The position numbers and the translations under genes were made by a program. From NCBI GenBank assembly GCA_017506865.1, contig JAFCMP010000246.1, positions 186,001 to 250,000 on the forward strand: a stretch of DNA of 64,000 bases, read 5' to 3'. The stretch is from Tribonema minus. Its lineage: Eukaryota > Sar > Xanthophyceae > Tribonematales > Tribonemataceae. Positions within the stretch are counted from its first letter, which is position 1. Every line of letters begins with the position of its first letter. Below the pieces are notes generated by a model that saw only the letters and a program-made list of their open reading frames with translations, had not been told where the DNA came from and did no database searches. Of the stretch, positions 44,318 to 55,835 are shown one piece after another.

Positions 44318-47300
44318 TCAGCCCCTGTCGTCCCCCTCGGGCTGCAAGGAGCCCGACGCGAAGTCGAAGGTGTGCATCTTGAGCGCGGACGTGAAGCCCG
44401 CGCGCTGCTGCCGGCCCTCCGTCAGCCGCCGCCGCCATTCCTGCATGCACACGCGCAGAGGAACAGCGCGCGGAGCGAACCTGAGTGTGATCGCAGCCTT
44501 TAAATAGTGGAATATGCGCACCACGGAAGCGATCGGGGAGTGATGATTGAGGCGCGCTGCTGCCGGCCCTCCGTCAGCCGCCGCCGCCACTCCTGCGCAC
44601 ACGCGCGGAGGAACAGCGCGCGGAGCAAGTTTGAGTGTGATTACAGTTTCTGAGTAGGGTCTTGTGAAACATGTGCATGCATGGGATGCGGAGGAAACGA
44701 TTGGGGAGTGGAGATTGGTGCACCTACTCCTGAAGACACACAGGATGGGAGGAAGCATTGCATATGCTGATTGCAGCCAGTATTGCTGAACACGGGCACA
44801 ATGACGTGGAGGAAGGGTGCATTTTTGTTGTTGCTGCTGCTGCCGTCTCTCTGATGCTTGCACAGCTGCAAGGACAAAATAGAAATGGAATCGCGACAAG
44901 CGGTCGGTCTTCTGCAGGCGTGCGTGCTCAAGCGCTGAGCACAGACCCTCATCGCATGAGAAGCGTGATCGACACGGTACTTCAAAGTTGAAGCTGGGCA
45001 TCAGCCGGGAACAGCCCCAACTACCCCCCCCCCCCCCCCCTCCCATCAGCGGCCGCTAATGTGCCTCACTCAGTCGCGCAAACATGTGAACACACGAAAG
45101 TGCCGGTGAAGCACGTTGGTGAGAAGCAGCAGCCACGATTAATAGATATCCCTGGAAACAGGTAGACCAGAGCACCAAAGCGTCTGACGTGAAAGAGATG
45201 CAAACCATGATGGCAAAATTGATTCATCGTTTTGGAAAGTCAGTGCTCTTGCTTTGTGCGCTTTCACCAGACGCAGTGCAGCTGTGAGCGTTGTTTGGTG
45301 TTGATGCAGTTGTCAAGTACTTGGGGTGTCTGCACGCACCTGCGCCTGCGTGATGGCGACGTCCGCGCTGCTGGGGTCGAGCGCGCGCATGTCCAGCAGG
45401 CCAGTGACAGACAAAGTAGTCATCACTCGTAGACAAACGCTTCCGACCATTACGCGCGCACCTTCTTGGCTCCTTTCACCAAAGCTAGAGTTGAAGTGGA
45501 GTGTTGTGCTTCGAGAGATATTCAAGGATCAAGTGTTTGCGCGCACCTGCGCCTGTGTGATGGCGGCGTCCGCGCTGCTGGGGTTGAGCGCGCGCATGTC
45601 CAGCAGGCCGTTGCTGCCGCCCTGCCCCGTCTTGGCGACGCTGTATCCTCTGTGGTGTTGCCGCGGATCGGGGGCGCCGCGCAGTGGGAAAAGAAAGGCC
45701 AGGAGAGACAGGTTGAGACCCCCGCGTGTGTGACACGGCGGGTGAGCCATGCTCACAAAAAGCCTAGATGTATGCTGCATCGCGTCATCAAATGTGACAA
45801 CGAGAACATCACATTATGCGCATGGTGGCACAGAGAGAACTTGGGAACCCGTGCGCGAGGTGCCGCAGAGGGTGCCCATTGACGGTCTGGGGCCAACCGT
45901 GTCTTGCTTTCTATGCAGCACAGACATGCTTTGATGTTTGAAGTATACATCAAGTATAGTTCAATATACTTTGGGTACTATGTAGTTACCGCGTAGAGCG
46001 CGAAAAGCCCAGATGGTGGACGTCAAGCTCGCTACCAGAATCCACATGCGTCTTGTGACAGAACTGCAAGCGTCTCAACTTCAATTTGCTTCAGGGGAAG
46101 TACCAGTCTACAGTGGCAGTGCTCATGTATGCAGCACAGCGGACCCCACCTGCTGAGCCTGCTGGCCCTCTCCTGCTGCTTGGGCCCCGGCTTGGGCAGC
46201 GGCAGGGAGTCGCGCTTGGGCGGTGGCTTGCCCATCACCAGGCCGCCGCCGCCCGTGCCGCGCCGCCACGTGTCGGGCAAGCTGCAGGTGCACGCCGCCG
46301 ATTTATGTGCATGAGCAGCAGAAGTGTATGGGCGTTATGTGCATCATGATGCACACTTCAAGTGTGCACGTTGGAGAAGTGGTACCAACGCTTGAAGTGT
46401 GCATGTTTGAAGAAGTGGCACCAGGCCGCCGCCGCCCGTGCCGCGCCGCCACGTGTCGGGCAAGCTGCAGGTGAACAACGCCGCATCATGTAGAAGTACT
46501 TGAACATCTTCTGCTTTAGGGGCAGAAACGCTCGTTTGTGTACCACGTCGTAAAAGTATACAACACATATGCTCCTGTTGAACATCATATAGTTGAGCAT
46601 CCAGAAGGATACGGGAGTTGTGTGCACCGTGATGCACACTTCAAGTGTGCGCGTTGAGAAGTGGTGCCAACACTTCAAGTGTGCATGTTTGAAGAAGTGG
46701 CACCAGGCCGTCGCCCCCCGTGCTGCGCCACCACGTGTCGGGCAAGCTGCAGGTAAACGCCGCCGCATCGTGTACATCGCATCCACAAGTACACGGGCAT
46801 TGTTGTGCGCTGGTCGTGCGGACAAAACAGACTATCAATACAGCACCAGACTGTCCAACATCGCATCGTGCAGTGACGCTGTGAGCAGTGCTCTGTCACG
46901 CCACATGTCGCCGTGCTTCGATCCGATCCTCCTGCTTCGAAAGGTACGCAACACTCTAGGGTCACTCACATGTATGCTCCTGGGCCCGCGCCGCTGATCA
47001 TCACCATGCAAGAACGCCGTGATAAAGGCCTCGGCGGCGCCATGTGTCGCCATGCTTCGATGTGATGCTTCTGCTTTGCGATGTACTAAATACTCACGAG
47101 TCACTCACATGTATGCTCCCGGGCCGGCGCCACTGTCGTCGCGCTCGCCCCTGCCGCCGCCGCCGCCGTCGTTGGAGTAGGCGTCGACGGCGGTGCCGGC
47201 GCGCGGGTGGTGCAGCGGCGCTTGCAGGCGCTGCATGACGCGCTGGTCCTCTTCAAATGCAAACTGCAGCGGGGTAGTGGGGATGGAACGGGGGTTGCAA

Positions 47301-50300
47301 TGGGGGGTGTTGCACAGACGGTCAGCCTTGTGTCCCCGTGCAGATCTGCCCCCTCTCTGCATGTCAGCATTAGGGCTAGGGTAACAACTATTGTCGCAGG
47401 TACATGTACCTGCATCATCTCGGGCACGGTGCGGCGCCGCCGCTTGTTCGCCGGCACCGGGGCGCTGAGGTCCTCCGCCCCCTCCCCCTCCTCCTCCCCT
47501 CCTTCCTCCCCCTTGGTGGGTTCGGGGGGGGGCGGCCACAGGCGGTCCCAGCCGTCCAGCTGCTGCAGCTCCCAGGCCAGGATGGAGGGGTCGGATTCCT
47601 CCTCCCAGAGGGGGACGGGGGGTGGGGGCGGTGGCACGGGGGGGGGGGACGGTGGCCGCTGCTGCTGCTGCTGCTGCTGTGGTTGTTGGTGCTGCTGCTG
47701 CTGCGGCTGTTGCTGCTGGTGCTGCCCGTGGCAGCGCTCAGCCGAGTGGGCTCGCTCCTGCTCAAGGGCAGTGGTATTGGTGACATAAAGTGCTGAATCA
47801 GGATGCGGCAGGACGCTTGTTGTCTGCCGCGTGGTGTCTGGTGGCGTGCACGCAGGTCTGCATCTGCCGGTGCCAGTCCACGCACAAATAATAGCTCTTT
47901 GAGCATGGCACATGCGCCTCGGCCATGCGCGTACAATCACAAATAAGCGCACATGCAAGGAGAGGAGGGCCGGGGCGGCAGACCGCCCAAAGCACTTACT
48001 CAGAGGACCAGATCTGAAGTTGTGTCAGAGTCAGGGTGTGTCAGGGCTAGGGGAGCAGTAAGCTGTAGCGCTGGGTCAGGAGCACAGGGTTACTTACGCC
48101 CCTCTTGCAAACTTCAAACATGAACTTTGCGCACCTGCTCCTCGCCGCGCTCCTGCCGCGGCAGTGCTCCGAGCGACGCCGACCGCGCCATGCCGCGCCG
48201 CCCGGGCCGCGGCGCGCCGCCGCCGTCGGACGCGCCGCCGCCGCCGCCGCCGCCGCTGCTGCCGCTGCTCAGCGGGCGCAGTTTACTGGCGAGTGACGAG
48301 GCCGCGTCGCTGAGCAGCGCTGCGGCGGCGGCGGCAGCGCTCGGCGCGGGCGTGCCTGCGGCGGGGGGCGGGGCGGCGGTGGGGGGTGATGACAGGCTTG
48401 AGGCACGTGGGCGAGCGCCGTGGGGGGTGGGCGTGAGGGTATTGCGGCAGCGTACCGCAGTGACGGCGCGCAGGCAGGAGGCATGGGTGGCGGGCTGCTG
48501 CGGTCTGATAATGTTGAGGTTGCTGGCTTTCTTGTTGAGGTTCACGCACCAACTTGCCTCGCACTGAGAGCATGCCACTCATGCGCAGGCATAAGCAGCT
48601 GATGTGCCACAATTCCAAGACATGCACTCTTCGATTTTCATCACTCCGGAGGCTCCATCCAAAATCTTTGGCCACCACAGCAGCGCTAAGTGCGTCACGC
48701 CCGTACTCTTAGAGGCACTGGTGCATTCAAAAAGGTGCGGTTTCCACACTTCAACATTGCTGACGTGACATCACGAGCACCATTCAAGCTCACTGCAGTC
48801 GCAGCTGCAGCACACCCTGGACACTTCAAGTTGTAGAAGCGTAGAGTTCAACACTGCAGACGTGCCATCACGGAGACACCACTCACGCTCACTGCAGTCG
48901 CAGCTGCAGCTTACTGAGTACTTCAAGTTGTAAAAGCGTAGAGTTCAACATTGCAGACGTGCCATCGCGAGCACCACTCAACCTCACCGCAGTCGCAGCT
49001 GCAGTCGCCGGTGCTGGCGGTGCCCGCCTGCTGGCCACTTCAACTTGAAGAAGCATAGATTTCAACACTGCAGGCGTGCCATCACCAGCGCCACTGAAGC
49101 TCACCGCAAGCATACCTTTAGTGAATTACTTCAAGTTGCAGAAGCGTAGAGTTCAACACTACAGACGTGCCATCTCACGCTTACCGCAGTCGCAGCTGCA
49201 GTCGCTGGTGCTGGCGGTGCCCGCCTGCGTGCGCGGCGTGCCCAGGTCGGGGGCAGGCATGTACTTGTCGCGTGCCATGCGCACCAGCTTGTCCTCCTTG
49301 CCCTGGTACTTGCGCAGCAGGGCGCCGATCTGCCGGAAAAGGGGTATGGAGTGTTAGGGCTGGGGGCAAGTATACATGGGGGGTAGCTGCACCACGAAGC
49401 CAAATCAGGCGCGGGGATCAAAGTGGCATTGTCATGGGTGCAGGAGACAAAGCCCCTGCTTTCGCCCCACGACTAAATAAAACCCCATCTCTACCCAAAT
49501 ATTGACCGCAGTGCACATACGTACAGGCTCACACTGCCCGCTCATAGCGGTCTCATCTACTCACGCTTCAGGTCAGCTATTGCCACCTTCACATCAAGGG
49601 TTCATCAGGACATGAACTTGCAAACCGATACACAACAACGCAGACACCTCTTGAGAACCGCAGCAACCGCGCAACGGCACAGCACGATACCAACTCCATT
49701 CCTCCAAAGCTGACTTCAAAGTTCTACCCGCATCTCGACGCGCGCACCTTCCCCAGCTTGGTGGGCGCATACTGTGCATAGATGTCGGTGAGCTTTGCGT
49801 GCGCCTCGGCGACGTGCGGCTCCATCGGAGTGCTGCCGCCGCCGCCGCCGTCCGTCTCGGGCCGCGTGCACGCGTCGGCGGCGGCGCCGCCGCCGCCGCG
49901 GTACAGCCGCGCCTGTGCCTCGCGACGCTGCGTGGCCTCAAAGCTCGCCCTGCTTGGGCAATCAGCGGCAATGCACGCATGATGCATTCGATTTTACCAT
50001 TATGAATGATATCGTGGCCGTCAGCGAAGGGCAGGTCAAGTGCATGCTGGCTCACGAGGGCGGTGTCAAAGGTGTCGACGAAGGTGTCGGGTAGCGGTGA
50101 CGCCGGGTGGTACGAGCATTGCAGTTGTTGAGGTCTCGAGGCTTGCTGTGTGTGTACACAGGGCGCAATTGTGCGCGCAGAGGCAGCAATGCTCAGCAAT
50201 TTTAAAGTTGTGCTGATGCTGGACACTTGATTGTCTGCAGCAGCAGGTTTTTTTCAGTTGAACCGACGCTGCAGGGAGGGCTGTGAGCCAAGAGTAACTA

Positions 50301-53300
50301 ACGCACAGGTCTTGACCAGCCTCGAGCTGCTGCTGTCCAAGGCGAGGCCTTCTCTTCTCGCCTTTACTTATATGTGTCGAAGTTCATGCAGCCCGAACTG
50401 GCACTGGCAACGCATCTTGGCTATGCCGCCCCACAAACAGGCGCGACTCCATGCTCCTGATAGTCAGGCTTCAACGAGAGGTGACTCTCCACACTACGTC
50501 CGAGGCACGATGATGGCACGTCACAGGTGCCACTTCAAAGGACACTTCAACTAGATGTGACTCTCCACACTACTCGTGAAGCACGATTGACGGCACGTCA
50601 CAGGAACCACTCTCACCTGTCGGTCGGCTTGGCTTGCAGCACCGACAGCGATGACAGGACGACCTTTGACTGCGGGACATCGAGAGGTAGGGCCGAACGG
50701 ATGCCACAGCGTGAGCGGTTGTGCAATGCATTAGAGACATCTGAGCAAGTGAAACGGTATTCATCACGCCCGCATGACCACGCCGTCTCGAGCCGACCAA
50801 AGCTTCAGCACCTTTGCTCGCGTCAACTGCGCAAGCAGCGCCAGTGTGAGCGCCGAGGCGGGAGGGTGCGGAGCCCAATGGACTGGTGCTGTGGCTCCGT
50901 GCGTGCCTGTACAGTTGACGCCTACCCACGCCAGTCACTGCTATCGATGTGAAAGTGCGCTTCGCCGCAGCGTGACTTGCCGGATTTGAGGATTGGTGTC
51001 AGACGCACACGCAGTGACGCGCTGCCCTATGTATGCGCAAGCCCTACACCGATACCTCTGTACCCATACGAGTGAGCGCCTGGGTTTCGTCTATGCAACG
51101 CATCTTGGCACATGTACGACACTGCGGCAGCGGACAGCGGGTTGTGCGCCCAGGTGCTGTCGATGCAACGCATCTCGGCGTCTGTTCGGCGCGACGCACC
51201 TTGATGCTGGCGTCGAGCGGCGAGTCCGTCGCGAAGCTCGGCAGGTGGTTCACTTCAATCAGCCACGGCTTGAGCGCCTCGTCCACCATGAAGTCGAACC
51301 CGAGAACTTCTATACACCTCGAGCCCTCCACGGGGGGGAGGTCGCCCCCACCCTCCCCCCACGCCGGCCCCCTCTCCCCCCCCTCTCTGCAGCAGCTGCC
51401 GCTTTCGGAGCTGCCGGCGCTGCCCGTGCGCGGAGCGTCCGAACTTGAACTTGCTGCGCGGGGGGCGTCGGCGGCGGCGCTGCGCGCGTCCGCTGCCGGC
51501 GCGTCCACAACGAGCGCTGCAAAAAACGGTCATCCGTGGGGGCGTGCAGCGATAGGCGGGAGGGTGAGTACTGCACCGTGTGTGTACTGTGTCTGTACTG
51601 TACTGTGTGTGTACCGTGCTGTGGGACTACTGTGTGTGTACTGTGCTGTTGAGCACTGCAGCACGCAAGCTGTGCGCGCCAGCGGCACGATCGCCACTGC
51701 GGCTGTGCTGCGCGAGGGCAAGCGGTGGTGCTTAGGGTTAGGGTCAGACGGCAGGACGCGTTGCGGGGGCGTGTGGAGGGAGGGGCAACGTCCCAATGAC
51801 GCAGAGAGCTGCGCACGCGTACACGCCTCATTCACCCTCGGCAAATGTCATTCGCAGCGCGCCTGGACTGAGCGCTGACCTTGATAGGGGGTACGTATGT
51901 TCTCTTGCAATGTTCGCTTTCACATAAAATGGCCACGCGCCTCGGACCGCGCGCGCATGGTGAGAATGCAGCACCCCTTCCAGCTGGGCGCATGCGCGGC
52001 GCACGCGCGCGCGCGCTTGCACCGCGGCTCAAGCGCCCCCACTACGTGAATACGATACACATACACGGCGCACGCGGGTGTGCACTCACGCCGCGGCGCG
52101 TGGCTCTCGTACACGTCCGCGCCGAACGTCGCGCGGTACTCGCGGTGCAGCTGCGGCAGCACTGGCACGAGCGTCTTGACGGCGCACTGGCCCATGCGCC
52201 GCCACATGCGCCGCGCGCGCGCCTCGCCGTGCGTCTGCCCCACCCACTCGAGCAGCCACCTGCGGGAAAGGGGATGGCGGCGGGGGTTTGCGTGGCTGCG
52301 CGGGTGAGCGACGATGCATGACGAAAGTTTACCAACAAAAGGTGTACTCTTGATCGCCGCGCGCGCGCCTCGCCGTGCGTCTGCCCCACCCACTCCAGCA
52401 GCCACCTGCGCGCGCGGGGGGGGGGGGGGGGAGAGGGGGTTTGAGGCAGCGGCGCGCGGCGCGGGTGAGCGACGATGCATGACAAATATACCATAATGAA
52501 CTATGTACTCTTGATCAGTCTGCCGTGTACTCTTGATCAGAGCAGCCGACTGCGGGAGAATGGGGGGGTGGGGGCGGTGTGAGCAGCGGCGCCCGGCGCG
52601 GGTGAGCGACGCTGCATTGGGATATGGTGAAAAGGGCATGTGCTCTGAAGCAAACCGCTGTGTATTCTTGATCAGACCACGAGGTGTGAAAACGTATACC
52701 GGCTCCACTGATGGTGCGCCTGGGCGACCCACTCGCAGAGCTCTGCAGCGCAAGGGTCGTTGGTGGTCGCAGCGCAACATCGAGAGATGCTGAAGTTCAA
52801 CAGGTGACGCACCTTCACAAACAAAACGTGCTCGCTGCGCACGGTCTCCATTCACGGCGAACCACGACCCAAACCGTTATACATGGAAACGGATCAAAAG
52901 ATCGTAGAGGTCTAGGTGACGAGGTGCGGTTAGGCGTAAATGTATATATACATATAGAAGTATCACATATGCGCACGCGCAGCTGCGCCGCGCCATCGTC
53001 AACCGGTGACGCACCGCAGCGAGCGCTTGCTGCCCGTGTCGTCGCGCTCCGCGTCCGCGTTCGCAACGAAGTTGTCGCTGCGGCGGTTGATGGCGTAGTT
53101 GGTGAGGTGCATGCAGCGGTCGCCCATGTTGGCGGCGGCGGGGCGCACGTACGCGCTTGTGCAGAGGCGTGCAAGGCCGTCGCGAAATGCGTACACGCGC
53201 AGCGGCCGTATCGACGTCACCAGCACGTACACCTGTGGGCACAGGGTCAGCGTGCGTGCGTCGTCAGCAGCATTGGAAGAGTTGTGTGCTCATCGCGGTC

Positions 53301-55258
53301 AGCAGATTGTTGGGTTCAAGGTGATGGCAATGATTGGATTTCAGTTACGAGTAGAGGCGCGCGAGGCCGTCGCGGAATGCGTGCACGCGCAGCGGCTGTA
53401 TCGACGTCACCAGCACGTAGACCTGCGCAGCATCGGCCGGCAGCGGCAGTCAAAGTTGGCACAACAATACGGGTCAGGGTTAGGGTGAGGGTTGAGGTTC
53501 ACAACTAGGGTTAGAGGTGCACAGGCGCGCGAGGCCATCGCAAAACGCATACATGCAGTGGCCGTATCGACGTCACCAGCACGTAGACCTGCACAGTGGC
53601 GGTGAGCAGCGGCGGAGGCATTGCCGATCATCAGAACTTTGCACAACGCTACGGGTAGGGTTGGGGCTACGGCTAGGTGTGGGGTTCACAAGCAGGATTG
53701 AAGGTGCACAGATGCACAAAGCGGACATGCTCAGCACATAGAGACCTGTGGGCACGCAGCGGTCAGCATTCAGAGGTGGTGCTTATCAACAGGGTCCAAA
53801 CAATATCACCTTCAAGCCTCAGGACGAGTTTCACGGTCAGGATCAGGGTTCGCAGTCAGGCTACGGTGTGGGTTTGCCCTTCATTTCTTTAGCGCTACCC
53901 TTGTGCGCCAGCTCAATTTCTGTCACATAGCTGCGATTGGGCAATGATGCTGCAGCTGCTGAGCGTTGTGGCAGAGACGTTTGGGCCAGCTGCGACCGCT
54001 CCTAGCCTGAATTTGAGTTCTATGTGTAGATGGCTTCAGCTAGGGTAAGGTTCAAGATCTGTATGTGCGAAAACGGCACCGCATGGTGCGCGTGCGGACG
54101 CACCCGCAAGTCGAACTTGTAGCCGTCGATGAGCAGCGGCCGCCGCACGTACAGCTGCACCACCTGTGACGACGCGGGGTGCGCAGAGGTATGGGTATGT
54201 ATCAATCATCCTCATCTCATGTGAATGTAATGTGTACAAGGCGTATGGGCACATGTGAATGGCGTACAAGGATCATGGGTGTGCGTACACAACTCCAAGT
54301 GTTGACTTGGTACCTGTCAATCCGTGTCGACTCACGCTCATGCACGACAGCGTGCGCCTGCATCGCGTCAGCCTGCTGCAAGCGCGTGGCGCCTCGACCA
54401 GGGTACACAACTGCGGCAAGTACAGGGGGGCACAGCGTAGGCGGGCCGCGCAACCGCGCTCGCTGGCCGCACCTTGCTGGCCGCGTTAATTAGACTGAGT
54501 GACGCTCCACCACAACACATGCGGCACCGCAGTCCGCACCATGCACGCATGCCAAGGCCCGCGCTTCTGCTGCACATGTCACATACACTCCTATCAGGCA
54601 CACCAACGTGAGGGCACTGCTTCAGATAGAGCAGCAGCGCTCAGCCCCCCTCCCCCCCCCCCCCCCTTCCCCTGCCTCGCCTCGCTCAGAGTCCTCCCCT
54701 CCCCTCCCCTCCCCCCTCCCTTCGCCACACGCTCACCCCCCCCCCGCCCGTCCCTCAGCTTCTCCCCGCTCAGCCCCCGCCCCGTTCACCTGCCTCTTCC
54801 CACACAGAGCCCCCTCCCTTCCCCCCCCCCCGGCCACACGCTCAGCACCCCCCCCCCCTCCCCCGTACAGTCCTGCCCCCCCCGCCCCCCTTCCCGGGCG
54901 CTCACCTGGCTGTCCATGGACAGCAGGCGGTCGTCGAGCTCCTGCGTCAGGTAGATGCCCTTGCCCTGGCAGCCGGCGTCGGGCTTGACGATGAGCGTGC
55001 GCGCGCTGCGCCCTGCGGCGTCGAACTCACTGCGCAGCGCGCACGCCTCCGACGGCAGCACCCACGTGCGTGGGTAGAAGCGGTAGTCGAGCGGGAACGC
55101 GCGCCGCATGCGGTCCAGCGCCTGCGCCATGCGCGCCTTGCGCGCGACGCCGGCCATGCCGGGGAAGTGGTTGACGCGCTGCCACGGCGCGAGCTCGCGC
55201 AGGCGCTCGCCGATCGCCGCGACGTCGACCCAGTGCACGTTTGCGCGGGGCTGCTCGC
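44318..55258 (-). CDS. Tubulin polyglutamylase of the TTLL family (TTLL6/13-like), N-terminus not found
   Basis: The enzyme adds glutamate side chains to tubulin, mainly in axonemes. Minus-strand exons: 55258-54906, 54163-54104, 53232-53015, 52259 to about 52092, about 51317-51200, 49949-49748, 49329-49185, 48355-48135, 47760-47410, 47263-47109, 46281-46150, 45613-45547, 44440-44318 (TGA). Phases agree except that one small exon is missing between 51200 and 49949. The ATP-grasp core is clear: WQRVNHFPGMAGVARKA, FYPRTWVLPSE, LIVKPDAGCQGKGIYLTQEL, VVQLYVRRPLLIDGYKFDLR, YVLVTSIRPLRVYAFRDGLA, CMHLTNYAINRRSDNF, CIEVLGFDFMVD, and the metal-binding KPWLIEVNHLPSF. The C-terminal half is polyQ/Pro-rich with a Lys/Arg patch (NKRRRRTVPEMMQ). 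Intron 4 fits only with a GC donor (CG|GCGTGA). Six exons besides the first have echoes. The start exon should lie between 55.3 and 57.2 kb but was not recognised. Confidence 0.9.
44545..44612 (-). repeat. Echo of the last TTLL exon acceptor start
   Basis: About 60 nt repeating the acceptor (GTGTGCGCAG) and first codons of the final exon (WRRRLTEGRQQRA), roughly 150 bp upstream of the true exon. The upstream intron piece (GCTCCGCGCGCTGTTCCTC) is part of the unit. Confidence 0.88.
45345..45415 (-). repeat. Echo of TTLL penultimate exon with donor
   Basis: It codes LLDMRALDPSSADVAITQAQ, against LLDMRALNPSSADAAITQAQ in the true exon 45613-45547. The GTGCGT donor is kept, the CAG acceptor is lost. 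It lies about 200 bp downstream of the true exon. Confidence 0.88.
46420..46765 (-). repeat. Two echoes of TTLL exon 11 acceptor start
   Basis: Copies at about 46421-46475 and 46703-46757 repeat CTGCAG|C then LPDTWRRGTGGGGLV (one copy WWRSTGGDGLV). They lie upstream of the true exon 46281-46150. Between them the intron text (CACTTCAAGTGTGCAYGTT, GAAGTGGTRCCA) is also repeated several times, so the whole unit is a tandem array. Confidence 0.88.
46950..47090 (-). repeat. Echoes of TTLL exon 10 donor end
   Basis: The block at about 46963-47005 repeats the end of exon 10 (GGCCCAGGAGCATACAT|GTGAGTGACC) with its donor, downstream of the true end at 47109. The surrounding intron (CATGTCGCCATGCTTCGAT..., near 46905 and 47042) is duplicated as well. 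Confidence 0.8.
48785..49105 (-). repeat. Array of four echoes of TTLL exon 7 donor end
   Basis: Units at about 48785-48815, 48885-48912, 48975-49035 and 49090-49105 repeat the end of exon 7 (CTGCAGCTGCGACTGCGGT) and its donor context. Each is followed by GTTCAACACTGCAGACGTGC and CTTCAAGTTGTAGAAGCG. Period is about 95-110 bp. The true exon ends at 49185. ACTTCAA words are built into each unit. Confidence 0.88.
52300..52620 (-). repeat. Echo of TTLL exon 4 acceptor start plus repeated intron blocks
   Basis: At about 52353-52412 the acceptor and first ~48 nt of exon 4 (WLLEWVGQTHGEARA) recur, with the CAG acceptor kept and a C-run polypyrimidine tract (52417-52430) in front. The intron block GGGTGAGCGACGATGCATGA occurs at about 52302, 52464 and, diverged, 52599. 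The true exon starts at 52259. Confidence 0.88.
53340..53600 (-). repeat. Two echoes of TTLL exon 3 acceptor start
   Basis: Copies at about 53350-53425 and 53522-53593 repeat CAG|GT then YVLVTSIQPLRVHAFRDGLA (the farther one is frameshifted after the first 17 codons). Both keep the acceptor and lie upstream of the true exon start at 53232, about 170-180 bp apart. A short piece near 53745 may be a third. TTAGGG-like tracts lie between them. Confidence 0.88.
54640..54900 (-). promoter_or_regulatory. G-run tract following a TTLL donor
   Basis: About 260 bp that is almost only G and A on the transcribed strand, with many runs of four or more G, starting right after the donor of exon 55258-54906. 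G-runs next to donors can act as splicing enhancers or fold as G-quadruplexes. That role here is inference from position and composition. Confidence 0.4.
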
Positions 55259-55344
55259 CTGCGCCTGCAGCTGTGCGCACGCACGGGAGAGGGTCACAAT
55301 GGTAGCCTGTCGGTTGTTGAAGTGAAGTTGAGGTTGGGCAGCAA

Positions 55345-55835
55345 GCGTTGCGTAATGTGAGCGCTGCCACGGCGCGAGCTCGCGCAGGCGCTCGCCGATC
55401 GCCGCGACGTCGACCCAGTGCACGTTCGTGCGCGGCTGCTGGTCGCCTGCGCCTGCAGCTGTGCGCACGCACGGGAGAGGGTCATAATGTCAGTCTGTCG
55501 AGTGTTGAATTGAAGTTGAGGCTGGTCAGCAAGCGTTGCGTAATGTGAGCGCTGCCACGGCGCGAGCTCGCGCAGGCGCTCGCCGATCTCTGCGACGTCG
55601 ACCCAGTGCACGTTCGCGCGGGGCTGGTCGCCTGCGCCTGCAGTTGTGTGCGCGCACGCGATAAGGTTCATAAAATATTTGCATGCCGGCCGTTGGAGTG
55701 ACGTTGAGGTTGGGCAGCAGGCGTTCCGTAATGTGAGGCAGCTGACGCGCCGCGCCGTTCGCCGCGACGTCGACCGCGTTCACGTTTGCGCAAAGCGCCT
55801 CTCCCAATGCGCCTGCGTGCCTGCAGAGGTGGGTC
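55345..55835 (-). repeat. Three echoes of the first recognised TTLL exon
   Basis: Units at about 55360-55460, 55547-55645 and a decayed one at 55745-55830 repeat the intron polypyrimidine region, the GCAGGCGCAG acceptor and the first ~80 nt of the exon (NVHWVDVAAIGERLRELAPW). Spacing is about 187, 187 and 173 bp. Each copy breaks off after WQR and runs into CTCACATTACG...CTTCAACTTCA. The frames of the first two echoes stay open. Confidence 0.92.

Noticed and set aside
45345-45415. Echo of the penultimate TTLL exon as a genuine second exon
   Set aside because: It lacks an acceptor; including it would also repeat the same 20 residues. Kept as a repeat only.
48785-49185. Evenly spaced repeats that could be taken for a CRISPR array
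   Set aside because: The repeats contain exon sequence and a splice donor of TTLL, vary in length, and the genome is eukaryotic.
50305-50360. Possible missing TTLL exon with suitable phase (0 in, 2 out)
   Set aside because: The phase fits but the peptide (RRPRLGQQQLEAGQDL) has no likeness to TTLL proteins at that place and the polypyrimidine tract is weak.
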